A stretch of DNA of 64,000 bases from Limnanthes douglasii subsp. nivea (Eukaryota; Streptophyta; Magnoliopsida; Brassicales; Limnanthaceae). Of this stretch, positions 1 to 11,175 are shown piece after piece (the stretch's first letter is position 1; each line of letters opens with the position of its first letter). The notes below the pieces were generated by a model. That model had not been told where the DNA came from and searched no databases. It saw nothing but the letters and a program-made list of their open reading frames with translations. The stretch lies in assembly GCA_036936605.1 (NCBI GenBank), contig JAUPFV010000002.1, positions 252,609,305-252,673,304 on the forward strand, in the 5' to 3' direction. The translations under genes and the position numbers were made by a program.

Positions 1-2
1 AA

Positions 3-2330
3 GTGTTGAAAGAAGAGATGTTAAAGTTCTTAAAAGACCATCAGCATGTCTTTGCTTGGTGCAATGCTGATGTTACTGGAGTTCCATCAGAGGTGATTTC
101 CCATCACCTATCTGTCCGGAAAGATGTGGCACCAGTGGTGCAAAAGAGGAGAGCTTTCTCAAAAGAAAAGGCTGATGTCATTGTACAAGAGGTTGACAGA
201 CTCACAAAGATGGGACACATTAAAGAATCTCAGTACCCTTTGTGGACTGCCAATCCAGTCTTGGTAAAAAAGAAGAACGGTAAATGGCGAATGTGCATTG
301 ACTTTACAGATCTCAATCGAGCTTGCCCAAAAGACTTGTATCCGGTTCCCCGGATAGATCAACTGGTAGATTCTACTTCTGGGAACAAGCTGCTCTCCTT
401 TATGGATGCTTTCTCCGGGTACAATCAGATCCAAGTGGATCCGAGAGATCAAGAACATACTACTTTTGTTACTGATAGAGGTTTACACTGCTACAAGGTG
501 ATGCCTTTTGGTTTGAAAAACGCTGGGGCTACTTATCAAAGGTTAGTCAATAAGGCATTTGCTAATCAAATTGGAAGAAATATGGAGGTTTACATTGACG
601 ATATGATGGTGAAAAGTGTGGATGAGCAGCTACACTTGTCCGACCTCCAGGAGACTTTTGCCAACTTAGCCAAGGTAAATTTAAAGTTAAATCCTGAAAA
701 ATGTGTGTTCGGAGTGCAGTCCGGGAAGTTCTTAGGGTACATTATAAGTGAGCATGGAATCCAGCCCGACCCGGACCAACTCAATGCTTTGTTTCAAATG
801 GAGCCTCCTCGAAATGTTAAAGAAGTGCAGCAGTTAACGGGGAGGTTAGCAGCTTTGAACAGGTTCATCTCTAGGTCTTCGGACAGATGTGCTCCTTTCT
901 TTCAAACTTTGAAAGGTGCAAAGGGGTTTGAGTGGACACCACAGTGTAATGAGGCGTTCAATGAAATTAAGAAGCATCTGTCCTCTCCGAAGACTTTATT
1001 CAAACCAATCGATGGGGAGACTCTATTTGTGTATCTGGCTGTTTCAAGTTGTGCCATCAGTGCTGTGTTAGTCAGAGAGGTTGATGGGTATCCTCACCCA
1101 GTATACTACATCAGTAAAAGCCTGATCGATGCTGAACGCCGTTACTTGAAACTTGAGAAACTAGCATTGGCCTTGGTGATAGCTGCAAGAAAGATGAGGC
1201 CTTATTTTCAGGCTCATCCTATCATAGTCCGGACATCCTTCCCTTTGAAAAATGTCCTTCAAAAAGCAGACATTTCAAGCAGAATGACAAAGTGGTCAGT
1301 AGAGTTGGGAGACTTCGACATAGACTTTGCTCCTCGAACAGCAGTAAAGGCTCAAGCTGTGGCTGATTTTCTGGTCGAATTCCATTCTGATAGGGACTCA
1401 GAGCAATCTGCTGATTCAAATGACAAAAAAGTGTGGATTGTCCGAACAGATGGAGGATCCAGTGCCATAGGATCTGGGGCAGGAATATGTCTTACCTCTC
1501 CTTATGGGGACAACATGTTTCAAGCTATTTGTTTTGCTTTCAGGGCGTCCAATAATGAGTCCGAGTACGAAGCAGCGATAGCTGGGTTGAAATTGGCTTA
1601 CATTTGTGGAGCAAAAAGGGTCAAGCTGTTAAGTGACTCCCAATTGCTTGTTCACCATGCCTTGGGCCTATCAGAAGCTAGAAAAGAACAGTTAATCAAG
1701 TATTTACTTCTCTTGAAAAATGAGGCAATGAAGTTTAAAGCTGTTGTCTATGAGCACATTCCCCGGGCAGAAAATGAGCTAGCAGATTCGTTGGCTACAA
1801 TAGCATACACGGAGTCCTATCCATGGATCCATGTGCTTGAAAGTCCTTCTATTCAACTTGATGAAGGGGAAAAAGAAGAAGTCTTTGAAATACAAGTAAA
1901 TGAGCCTCAGGATTGGAGGTCTCCCCTAATACAATATCTGTCCGATGGCATCGTACCTTTGAATAAATCACAAGCCAGAATTCTAAAACACAAGGCGCGT
2001 GGATTCATTCTAATTAGAGAAGTCTTATACAAGAAATCCTATAGCAAACCTCTCCTACGCTGTTTAGGAGATCATGAGTCACAGATGGTTCTCTCCGAAT
2101 TGCATGATGGTGAGGGATCAGCCCATTGTGGGTTTAGAGCATTAACAAGAAGAGTACTTCTCTCCGGATATTATTGGCCTTCAATAATGAAAGATGCCAA
2201 GGAATTGGTAAGAAGGTGTGACCCATGCCAAAGGTACAGCAATGAAATTCATGTACCAGCCATTCCCATGGAATCGATTTCTGAGCCTGTCCGGAGTCTG
2301 ATAGATATGAACCACGACATTGCTAGTTAA
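3..2330 (+). CDS. Ty3/gypsy Tat-lineage pol polyprotein, 3'-truncated fragment
   Basis: A 775-codon open frame that enters from the left edge. It encodes reverse transcriptase with YIDD at about residues 197-200, the gypsy RNase H, a second archaeal-type RNase H starting near VRTDGGSS (about residues 480-487), and the HHCC zinc finger of integrase (His about 701 and 708, then CDPC). Two RNase H domains in tandem are characteristic of the Tat lineage, so the lineage call rests on domain order. The frame is uninterrupted, but homology stops at about nt 2290, just before the integrase catalytic core; the last dozen residues come from unrelated repeat DNA. It is the closest relative in the window of the complete element at 25753-36160, which has many stops where this copy has none. 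The first ATG is probably internal. Confidence 0.93.
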   Translation: MLKEEMLKFLKDHQHVFAWCNADVTGVPSEVISHHLSVRKDVAPVVQKRRAFSKEKADVIVQEVDRLTKMGHIKESQYPLWTANPVLVKKKNGKWRMCIDFTDLNRACPKDLYPVPRIDQLVDSTSGNKLLSFMDAFSGYNQIQVDPRDQEHTTFVTDRGLHCYKVMPFGLKNAGATYQRLVNKAFANQIGRNMEVYIDDMMVKSVDEQLHLSDLQETFANLAKVNLKLNPEKCVFGVQSGKFLGYIISEHGIQPDPDQLNALFQMEPPRNVKEVQQLTGRLAALNRFISRSSDRCAPFFQTLKGAKGFEWTPQCNEAFNEIKKHLSSPKTLFKPIDGETLFVYLAVSSCAISAVLVREVDGYPHPVYYISKSLIDAERRYLKLEKLALALVIAARKMRPYFQAHPIIVRTSFPLKNVLQKADISSRMTKWSVELGDFDIDFAPRTAVKAQAVADFLVEFHSDRDSEQSADSNDKKVWIVRTDGGSSAIGSGAGICLTSPYGDNMFQAICFAFRASNNESEYEAAIAGLKLAYICGAKRVKLLSDSQLLVHHALGLSEARKEQLIKYLLLLKNEAMKFKAVVYEHIPRAENELADSLATIAYTESYPWIHVLESPSIQLDEGEKEEVFEIQVNEPQDWRSPLIQYLSDGIVPLNKSQARILKHKARGFILIREVLYKKSYSKPLLRCLGDHESQMVLSELHDGEGSAHCGFRALTRRVLLSGYYWPSIMKDAKELVRRCDPCQRYSNEIHVPAIPMESISEPVRSLIDMNHDIAS

Positions 2331-2621
2331 CTAGTAATAGGCCTGATATCTTCTTTATTAGGAGTCTGATAGATATGACTCACAGAAATTGCGATTGGTA
2401 AGTATATTGCTCTGATAGACACGACTTATAGAAATTAATATGAGCAGCGTTGGAGGATCTATAATTGATATGAACATTAATTTCGCATAAAAAAGGATCA
2501 TCTTCGTATGACTTAGGCAGGCACTACATTGATAGTTTGGAATTTATTACATTGATAGATAGCACATATACATATTAATAGATTCTTTAGTCGGAGTCTG
2601 ATAGATTTGAATTATAAACAT
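2298..2621 (+). repeat. Degenerate short-repeat region, left half
   Basis: Begins where the Tat pol homology ends. It has several variants of CTGATAGATATGA followed 15-20 bp later by CATTGCTAG or AATTGCGA. The block at about 2297-2440 resembles the block at about 3163-3310, so the solo LTR appears to have split a longer repeat domain. No coding potential seen. Confidence 0.6.
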
Positions 2622-3116
2622 TGATGAGTCCGAATTCGAAGAGCTCCCCGGAAGGGTAGTCCAAGGTAAAGTCACCCCGTAAATTCGGACAGAATCCATG
2701 ACTTCAGTTCGAACAGCACTGGTTGAACCGGACAGATGACTTTGAACACTGTAAACATAAGGCAATTCGAACTATGACTAAAGTACTAAAAAACCTAATC
2801 ACTATCTGACTAAGCTACTTGTACACCTGCTTAAAACTCATGGGTCTTTAAACATGACCCAGGTCCATTAAACTTGACCCGAAAGCCCATAAGGGCCCAA
2901 ATTTCACACTATAAATACCCAACCACCAGCATTAACTAGGGGTAAGAAAAATTAACTGCTGCCAGGCTGCTTAATTCTCTCTCCACCCTTGAAACACCCT
3001 GAAATATCTTAAAACACCTCTAAAACACCACCACACCACCGTGAAACACCTTTACACCACCTTAAAACTCCACTTAAAATTACCAGCCTACCCTTAGGCA
3101 ACTTTTATCCTCACCA
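2622..3116 (+). mobile_element. Solo LTR of a Tat-lineage retrotransposon
   Basis: Begins TGATGAGTCC and ends CCTCACCA, like the other Tat LTRs in the window. It shares the block with TATAAATACCCAACCACC (TATA box about 2910-2917) and the stretch beginning ACTAAAGTA. It is flanked by AACAT on both sides (2617-2621 and 3117-3121), a 5-bp TSD typical of integrase. No PBS, PPT or internal sequence is attached, so it is a solo LTR left by intra-element recombination, separate from the adjacent pol fragment. At 495 bp it is longer than the 411-bp LTRs of the complete element and belongs to a diverged subfamily. Confidence 0.85.
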
Positions 3117-3121
3117 AACAT

Positions 3122-3330
3122 TGATAGTTAACTAACTATAAGTATGATAGATTCTCTAGTATGAGTCCGATAGATATGCATAAAGACAATGCTAGTTAAC
3201 TAATCACAAGTATGATAGCTTCTTTGTTAGTAGCCTGATAGATTTAAGTAACATACATTGCGATTGTTTCGTATATTGCTCTGATAGATGCGGCTTACAG
3301 CAAATAATGGATACGAAACGTATCTTGAAC
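3122..3330 (+). repeat. Degenerate short-repeat region, right half
   Basis: Continues the domain interrupted by the solo LTR. Contains GATAGTTAACTAACTATAAG, CCGATAGATATGC and CTGATAGATGCGG variants matching 2298-2440 in order. From 3331 to 3599 I see no gene or repeat. Confidence 0.55.
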
Positions 3331-3599
3331 ACACATTGCTGGTCACACCAAAGTTTACTAATAAGTTCCGAATAATTATCTAATACACCCATCCTTATCT
3401 AACTTAATCATACTTCCTGCTCAACAAAATGGAATTACATACTACCAGTGAAAATGCAGTTTTTCACAAGATTAAACCACATATCCAAATGTATTCCCAA
3501 GTGTCAATCACTTTCCTCAATCAGCCTTTGATTACCTGATGCTGCTCACTCTTATGATCAGAACATCCATTTCCTGCCTTCTCAATCTGATAGTTATGA

Positions 3600-3986
3600 G
3601 AAACTCCTCTGGCACTCCTTAATGGGCCATGGCCCGGGGTTGACCAATCAAAAACCAGTTGATAAAGCTTAATTGCAGCATCAAATAGATAGTGATAACA
3701 TTCAGCCTGAGAAGAAATTTCATGTGTTGAAGAAAAAGGTTAGTAAGGGTGTTGTAGAACTACAGGTTCCTCCTTGTTGATGATCATATGCAACAAACCA
3801 CAATCAGCCCTTAATCGGACATAAACAGGACAAGAAAAAGTGTGTATTGCTTAAATTTCATGGTAAATGAACCATACAACATATCAAAGCACATACCTGA
3901 CTTTTAGCACTGATCCATGAATCTCCCCAAATGTAAATGCCATGATTGCGTACGACCACAGCTGTTGCTTTTGGGTATGCTTCTAT
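3600..3986 (-). pseudogene. DEP1: Captured DEP1 fragment (MtnB, class II aldolase domain), two exons
   Basis: Two minus-strand exons. The first (3986-3897, 30 codons, phase 0) sits between a TTTTCAG acceptor and a GTATGT donor and contains [19 protein letters not shown]. The second starts at 3706 after TTCTCAG and contains AECYHYLFDAAIKL and WSTPGHGP, then loses the family match near 3600. I recognise this as the dehydratase part of plant methylthioribulose-1-phosphate dehydratase/enolase-phosphatase, a methionine-salvage enzyme of the cytosol. Exons upstream and downstream are missing. Plant-style splice sites are kept, so the fragment came from genomic DNA rather than cDNA. Same strand as the NEAP and MenB fragments upstream. 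Confidence 0.82.
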
Positions 3987-4270
3987 CTGAAAACACATAA
4001 TGGAATTATACTAAAGTAAGCTAATCGAATACAGTTGTATCTTAAAAGTGACACAAAAATGCAAATAAATCATATAGATGGTCACGTAAGTCCATATCCA
4101 ACCTAACAACTAATTAACCCACCTTGAACATCAAACAGTAAAACAAGTGAAAACACGAATCCAGTTCTGGTTCTATTTCCTTCCATGAAAATGGGAACAA
4201 TAGCTATAATCAGGAACAGAAACCACGATAATGCGATTTAAACCATATTAAGTCCTTGTCTATCTGAATA

Positions 4271-4545
4271 GTGTTCACGTATCTAGCAATGTCAAATATA
4301 GTATCTATCAGATGTATACTCCAGGATCTATCAATGTTATATACCGTGTCTATCAGACTAGTGTTCACGTATCTAGCAATGTATTAGTATGCTCCTGTTA
4401 GGGTACTAGAGACTAGCAATGTCTTCCTTCATATCTAGCAATGTCTATAACATTTTATATGTTTTGAGTTGATGCTGCATCTGTCTAGCAAGGTGTTCCT
4501 TCGTATCTAGCAAGGTGTTCCTTCGTATCTATCATTTCCATCATG
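4271..4545 (-). repeat. Short-repeat array, inverted relative to 2298-3330
   Basis: On the minus strand about ten variants of GATACGAAGGAACACCTTGCTA and CATTGCTAGATACGTGAACAC follow each other; the 22-bp unit ending GGTGTTCCTTCGTATC is duplicated exactly at about 4490-4530. The vocabulary (GATAGAY, CATTGCTAG) is that of 2298-3330 in opposite orientation. It lies between the NEAP and DEP1 exons. 3987-4270 and 4546-4664 hold no feature I can support. Confidence 0.65.
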
Positions 4546-4664
4546 ATACTTTAAGACTAAATGAGGTTGGACTAGACATTTTGGCTATAAAATCGGCATT
4601 GAATTCAATCAACAAGCAAATAGAACTAGATGACGAGTATGTTTACAAAACAAAACTAACTACA

Positions 4665-5453
4665 CTACCTCTTACAAAATACCACCAAAATCAACATTGA
4701 CATAGAAACTACAATCTTGAAGTTTGATGTTTCCCAAAAATTTGTCTTTCCAGAAGGAGTAGGTTCAGTCCGTTGTTTAACTGCTAATTTCTCCTGCAGT
4801 TCGTTTATAGCTCTATCCCTCCATTCTCCCATCTGTCGAAAACCAAATCAAATCCATGAGCTGCATAACACAATAAACGAAGGTTTAACCCAAATGAGAA
4901 GAGGAAGGAAAGGCATTAAAGAACATAAATAAATACAATATTTACTGATTTTGGATTAAGAGTCCAATGCATAAACTTAGATCAAGACTTGAGAATTAGT
5001 AATAGTGTGCATTAAGAATGAAAATGTTTAGGTGATATTACCCTTTGGAGCTTGCGATTCTGTGCTCGAGTTTCATGGAGACAGAACTCCAACTTCAATA
5101 CCTTTTTCTTCAGTTCTTGATCAGTTTGCCGCTGTTTCTCTAACTGTTTGCAAAGAATGTTATACTCTAGGCCGTAAATAAATAAATAAAAATTTCAAAT
5201 TGACACAAGAGCTTAAAGAACAAAGATAGTAAAGAAAAGCACCTACCTGTATTTCAACTTCTTTGCTTTTGAGTTTACAGTAAGTAGACATAAATATTAT
5301 TTCATCTCTCAGTTGTCTTATTTCTTCATCTCTATCTAAGATATGTTTGTTGAACCTCTCAAAATTCTTCTGAGAAATCTCATCAAACAATTTCGGAAGC
5401 TCGCAATCCTTGTTGGTTTCTCTAACGGGTTTTGGAAGACGACAAATTTGTAA
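4665..5453 (-). pseudogene. NEAP: Captured 3' half of a NEAP gene, three exons with intact C-terminus
   Basis: Three consecutive minus-strand exons, all open and in frame: 5453-5247 (69 codons, acceptor TTATGCAG, donor GTAGGT), 5143-5042 (34 codons, acceptor AACAG, donor GTAATA) and 4832-4665 (55 codons plus TAG). They encode a coiled coil ([24 protein letters not shown]), then KTNFW and a hydrophobic tail anchor ending near VVFCKR. This matches the end of plant nuclear-envelope-associated proteins, tail-anchored coiled-coil proteins of the inner nuclear membrane. The N-terminal half is absent. The first NEAP exon begins in phase 0, the phase in which the MenB exon upstream ends, so a chimeric frame is possible. 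The intron between 5453 and 5887 carries a (TA)n tract near 5606. Confidence 0.83.
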
Positions 5454-5886
5454 CTGCATAATAGTAAAATACAGAATATGAAATGAAAACAACAACAGAC
5501 GAGAAATACGAATTTAGAATGTCAACAGCATACCCATTTTCCGTTCTTAATGACTGGTCACCTCCACTACAAAATGCTTTGGTTCCTTACACAATTAATT
5601 TGTTTATATATATATATATAAAGCCACAATATCAGTGAATCAACTTCAAACTCTACTCAATACTTTTTTGGTATTACTTAGGCTGCAAACTTCGATCCTT
5701 AATCCTCACACGAATAATCTTTTGACAAAGACATTGTAAATAAATCAAATTGTACCGGATTTTATACCTACACATCTAGACCTCAGAATTGAAGAAATCG
5801 TGTTTGATTCTCTTTAAAAACGCATAATTAATCGGCACAATCCATAGCTATGAACTCGAAAGAAGGTAAAGTAGAGACTGAACTAC

Positions 5887-6009
5887 CTTTCCAGTAAGAA
5901 TAATAACCCCAATCGAACCATCATCTCTAGCATCATTAAACGCACGAATAAGCTCCTTCACTGTTTGTGGCCTGAATGCATTCCTATTCTCCGGTCTATC
6001 AATCGTGAT
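5887..6009 (-). pseudogene. MENB: Captured single exon of MenB (DHNA-CoA synthase)
   Basis: A 123-nt, 41-codon exon with phase 0 at both ends, between acceptor TTGTTGTAG and donor GTAGTT. It contains [20 protein letters not shown] and ends GVIILTGK, the N-terminal crotonase-fold segment of plant 1,4-dihydroxy-2-naphthoyl-CoA synthase (phylloquinone synthesis, plastid/peroxisome). No other MenB exon is nearby, so this is a gene fragment. It is followed on the same strand by NEAP exons in a compatible phase. Confidence 0.85.
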
Positions 6010-6600
6010 CTACAACAACAACAGCAGAAAACACAAAAATCAATACAAAATCGAAATCCCTAGCTCACTTCCACACCTGCATTTATTGTAAACAATCAGG
6101 TTTCTAATTTCTTCTTCTTCGCCACTGGTCAGATCAGAATCACTATCCCACTCCATTAAAACTAGCAGCTAAATAAATTGCAAAACACAAAAGTGAAGAA
6201 AGTGATGAAAAAGATATGAATTTTTCGGGGTTTTGATATTTCAGTTCGAGCAGAAGAGCTTCTGCTTTCGATTGAAGAGAGAGGGAGTACGAACGAGTGG
6301 TGAGCGAATTAGAGAGGGTCTCTAGTTCAAGAGAGAGGGTTAAGAGAGAGAAGGTGGAGGCTGATTCAAAATTCAAAATTCAAAAATATTGATGGTTGAA
6401 AATACTCATTAATTCTCAAAATAAGGCTTATATACTAGGTTAAGGGTAGTTATGGTATTAAAAAAAATAAGGTATTAGAAGTGGATATGTTTAATGAGAT
6501 GGGTATTAAGTGAGCATTTATCCATTTTTGGGTACTAGATAGTAATAGGTTTGGCCAAAAGGTACTTAGTATGTCATTTCCCTTCTTAGATAACTCTTAG
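6010..6600 (-). other. Putative promoter, leader and first exon of the captured-gene chimera
   Basis: On the minus strand a pyrimidine-rich tract (about 6370-6250) precedes an ATG at 6156 that opens 26 codons rich in Asp and Glu and ends at a GTGTGG donor (exon 6156-6077, phase 2). That phase does not match the MenB exon, so I cannot join them into one protein. A 77-codon ORF at 6143-6376 overlaps in another frame and has no family look. 6380-6590 is AT-rich with repeated GGTATTA/GGTACTAG words and could be the end of the mobile unit, but I found no partner terminus. Confidence 0.4.
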
Positions 6601-8686
6601 AAAAAAATTTAAAGAATAATTTTATATTAATTGTTTTTTTGATTGTTTTCTAGAATTTCGGTAGGATAAAATAAGAGTTTATTTTGAACAAGGTAATGAA
6701 AAATATTGTGTATTTATATCTGAAACATATTCCACGTATATTTTCTATTAAACAAAAAATAAGGTGTTTCAACTATAAAAACAGTATTGGTAAAAAAAGC
6801 TGGCCGATTTAATCGAAAGGCTAATTTTTTTAACCCAACTAATCAAAATATTATGTGGCAAGTGTGTATCCGCACCATTTTATTTTGATATATAATGAGA
6901 CGTAGTTTGATGTATTATACCAGTAGACTAAAAATATACCAGATCATAATATGGACCTTCTCTATTCGTACGTAGATTTTTAACTAAATCATGTTTCTGT
7001 ACCTTTACTTATTCTTAATAGATTCTAAATTTATAAAAAACGTCCTTCTTAATTCGCAACAAATAAATGAAAAAATATCTGGATACATCATGAATAAAAT
7101 TAATAACATAAGTTTTATATCATAACAGAGGTGTATAATGGAAATTATACAAATCACCATGTACTACTTCTAATATTATGGAAACTCTATTAATATTATT
7201 GAAAGAATTTCTCAATATGTTAGTTAACACGTAATTTTTTCATTTCTTATTATTTACATCAGACGAAGGTATAAGACTCATTTTTTATATGTTTTTTATT
7301 ATTTTATAATCTACATGTCCTAGTCTAGTGTGCCATATTTTTTTTTATTCAAAATTATACAAGCACTAGTATGAATCATGCAAACAAATTGATATTGATA
7401 TAAAGCATTAACATTTAACATAAACATACCATTACATAAATATCCAAAACCTACAAATACACCATATTTTGACAAGCTATACTTTCCATTTTCATAAACT
7501 TGTTTGAAATCATAATTGTTTAAGACAACATAGGATAATAGATACTTCCGAATCCCGAGAACATATAGTATATTGTTTAATAATATATATTTTCAAAAGT
7601 AAATAGTAGTTTAACATTTCATATTCCTTCGATTGACTAAGTTGCAACATTTCTCATTTCAATGTAGATTTATAATTAATTATTAAAAATTCCCTGAACT
7701 ATCGGATATCTTCACATATATGACATGTCACTCCCAAATCAATCCATCATGCAACATTATCATCTTGCACATAAACTGCTTCAAATATTAGATAAGGCTA
7801 TAACATATGAATAGTATATATTTCTTAAAAAATGACGAGGTAAGTTCATAATAAAGACTAACAAAATGGTAAATTGCAAGTAATATGAGAAAACTAAACA
7901 ATAAGATTGATGTTGACAAACGATGGTAATAACCTACTAGACAAGAAATATCTTAAACTAAAAAACTCTTCATTTGTTCTTATTCTCTTATATTTTGAAA
8001 TTAAAACCAATAAACATTGGAAATCTCAAGTTACCATGATTATGCAACACATCATACATATTTTGTTTCTAAATGTTTGCAATCTTTTCACATGATAAAT
8101 GTCCAAATAGTCTCTATAAAATAATTGATATATAGATCATTTTCATGACACATTTGGATAATTAGATCTTATAAAAAGTTTAGACAAGTCAAAAGAATAT
8201 GAAATTTTTATGAAAATCACAAATAAAAAAGAATGTAATTTCAAACATAAATTTTAAACATTAATTGAAATTTATATTGCAATGAAATCGGCATCATAAA
8301 AAATATCATAAATCCAAACACAAAATTCAAATAATATAAAAAAATTCAATATTTTTCAAAATTGCAATGACATCGACGTCTTTTAAAATTTTATTAGTCT
8401 TTTTAAAATTCATCTTTAATTTGTTATTTTCAATATTAGCTTGGAACTAATGTATATTTAAAAAAGAAGTACATTATTGGTTGACATTGATATGTTATTT
8501 AACATTATTCAGCAATATATTTTTTTCTACATTTATTGAATCACTCAATAGTTCTATTACACTAGAAATATAAATCATCCATTTGTTTATTGTTCTACTA
8601 CTAGAACGATTTGATGAATTTTACTATTCATTTATTTTTTCTTCACATTCAAATTGATCAGACTTTGTTGGATCCATTAATAGATT
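6601..8686 (-). mobile_element. Degenerate Ty1/copia remnant
   Basis: AT-rich DNA with many stops. Reading the minus strand from 7560 to about 6990 gives pieces of a copia polyprotein: YENGKYSLSKYGVFVGFG, then DLAHVDYKI, then FIHDVSRYFFIYLLRIK, which correspond to the pre-integrase region and the start of the integrase core (TFIDD-type Asp). Order and spacing fit copia. No intact ORF survives; the 62-codon ORF at 7907-8095 looks like chance. 8170-8350 is similar to 24480-24605 beside the other copia remnant, suggesting one family. Ends not defined. Confidence 0.6.
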
Positions 8687-8756
8687 ATGTTTCTTTCAAC
8701 CTTGTACTATTGTGTTTTATATTTATTTACTAATCAATACATAGAAAAAGAAAACA

Positions 8757-8822
8757 CACAAGAAAGAGACATAGAGAGAGAGAGAGAGAAAGAGAATGTA
8801 ATAAAGACAGAGAGAGAATATA
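8757..8822 (+). repeat. GA-rich microsatellite
   Basis: Runs of GAGAGAGAGAGA flanked by imperfect GAAAGAGACATA and GACAGAGAGAGAA. Confidence 0.8.
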
Positions 8823-8829
8823 AGGTTTG

Positions 8830-11175
8830 GCTCCAATCCTACCACCAAGCAAACATATGCAAATTATCAGAAAAGAAAAGTAACAACTCTCATTTACTTC
8901 ACATGGTAATTTTGCTCTAATCCTAACACATTTTCCATCTAGAAAAATATGTAACTAAACATCTTTGTCCACAATAACCACACTAGGAGTCTCTTTTGGA
9001 TCATCCATTTTGTTTGAATCCAAAGAGGACTCTAGTAATTATTATTCTTTCTTGGTTCTACATTATCTAATGCTTTCGAGGCTAAAGTAGTTACATAAAA
9101 TTCTCTAGCCACTTTTTGACTGCTTTAAACGACTCTTAGTTGGCCCCCAACTAAATATTTCGAGCATTGGTGAAATATTGACGCAACATCATACATCTTT
9201 GATAACCAAGATCTAACAAAGATAGTATTATAAGGATTTGAACCATTAACCACCATAAAAGCTACCCTGACTATCTTCATAAATGATTTGACCTTCTAAC
9301 TCCCCAACTACCTCAAGAGAACTCCCCATAAATAATGCTATAATTCTATTTGACCAAATAATAACATCTAGGTATTTCATTTTATTATAAGTAAATAGAA
9401 ACAAAACATTAGATGAACTACTTGTGTCAATCAAAATCCTTGGATTTCCATTCCCTCAACTGCAACCCCAACCCCAATCACTACATGATCCTTATGTGGC
9501 CCAAAAACATCTCTCAAATAATCCTCATCGAATACAATAAATGGTATCAGATTCTACTATATAGATGGACATATGTTATCCCTTACAGTTAGGTAGTCAA
9601 GTTGACTACATGTCTTTTTTTTTAAACATTTGAGTGGGTTGTCAAAGTACCCTCCATAAAATGGTTAATGATTCAAAGAACTAACACAAATCAGAGATAT
9701 TTCCGTTTTTTACACTTATCATTATAATTCAACCACAATCCAGATCGGGATCCAAATATCTTGAATCCTCATCAAACTCATTGTATTGTTCAAGAATTAC
9801 CATAATATTATTTGATTTGGTGCTAATTTTATGTCCTATCTTCGAATAGTATATTATTCCACTTGTTCCTCACTTGTGTTTGGTAGTGACCTATTTTTCA
9901 CTTAGGTTTTGACAAAAATGGTTAGTTTTCTATTCTCAATTAAAGTTTAGATTTCTTGCTTTAACACAATGCAATCATTCTAATTTTCCCTCAGAGTTTA
10001 AATGAGTGGTGGTCTTCGAACAACAATTTCAGTTAAATCTGCAAAATAATTATGTTGAACCCACTGATTCCTTCTAGGTGTAAATTGTTTCCACTGGGAA
10101 TATTGGTTCGCTTTCATGAGAATTATGTCCGGAATCATTTAGATAATAACTAGCTGTAGTTTGTTGATGAGAAGCTGAATAACTACTTCGAGACTAACTG
10201 GCAGCTCAAATCTCTATGTCTCTTCTATTGTAACTAGTTTCCCCGCTTGGGATAATAAACCATTTAATGTTAATGCTTGTTTTTCCGGGTAACAATATTA
10301 GTTAATTCCTCAAGTAGGACTCTTTTCTAAAAGTTGTTTGAAGTAGTCTAGCAAAACAGCCTTAGTTTTTACAAAGCATTTGGTATACTCATTCAAGGTC
10401 TCACCAATAAATTGTTGATAATAGATTTTGTGTCTCAATTTCCTCTAAACTCTTTGTTTTCCATAAACTGTCTTCGGAATTCCTTCCAGAAAATATCAAC
10501 GTTCTTGATTGAAACCTCCGAAATTCGGTTATACCACTTTAAGGAACTGTCTTTGAAGGTTTAAGAAAAATATATACACAACAACTTATCATCATCATCA
10601 TCATCTTCAAAATTCATCATGAAATTCTTAAATTGTTTGAGGTGGTTATCCGGATCTTTACTCCCATCAAAATTTTCGATATTTGACATACCAGACCGTC
10701 TAGGTAATTGACCGGACATAATCTCTGCAGATAAAGGTATCTACCTCGAATTATGCCCTTGGCCAAACTAATGATTTTCGTTAAAAGTGATAAATATACA
10801 TGTTTCAGATTGGATATCAGATTGATCACTTACTAAATGGTCCATTCTATGATCTCCTGCCTCCTTCACTTTTTCCTGCCATTTTTTATTATTTTCTTTA
10901 TTCTTTCGGTGTTTCTTTTTACCCAAACAGTCTAGTTTGCTTGACTTGTGATGTTGATTCAAACAGTTCTTTGACCAAAATTTCTCGTAATGACTCTTTC
11001 TCTTTTATGATAACGATCACTACTCGAATAAGACAACGATACTTCAGACTCAGAAATAGAACCTTTAGTAGATTTCAAAGAACTAAAACAATCTTTGGTT
11101 TTACGTTCCGTTTTGAAGTTTGATGAATTCTTTAAGTTTGGTTCCCTTGGTGTTTCTTTGGACTATGTTGGGGAT
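8830..11175 (-). mobile_element. Degenerate Tat-lineage gypsy fragment A (gag to start of RT)
   Basis: On the minus strand gag-like sequence lies at about 10760-9850 and the protease at 9434-9246. The protease reads IDTSSSSNVLF where the family has DTGSS, so the catalytic-loop Gly is replaced. The start of RT lies near 8850. The region is colinear with 14270-16660 of fragment B, for example the matched blocks at 9090-9600 and 14520-15040, so A and B are two copies of one family. It ends abruptly at a LINE at 11175. ORFs at 10617-10962 and 10800-11123 lie in the gag leader and are not convincing genes. Confidence 0.72.

Noticed and set aside
2331..3116. LTR at 2622 as the 3' LTR of the pol fragment at 1-2297
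   Set aside because: The LTR has its own AACAT target-site duplication and no PPT; intervening repeats are not element sequence.
6421..6583. Terminal inverted repeat pairing 6421-6583 with the MULE end at 24865
   Set aside because: Shared words (TACCCAAA, CACTTAA) are too short and AT-rich to call homologous ends without alignment.
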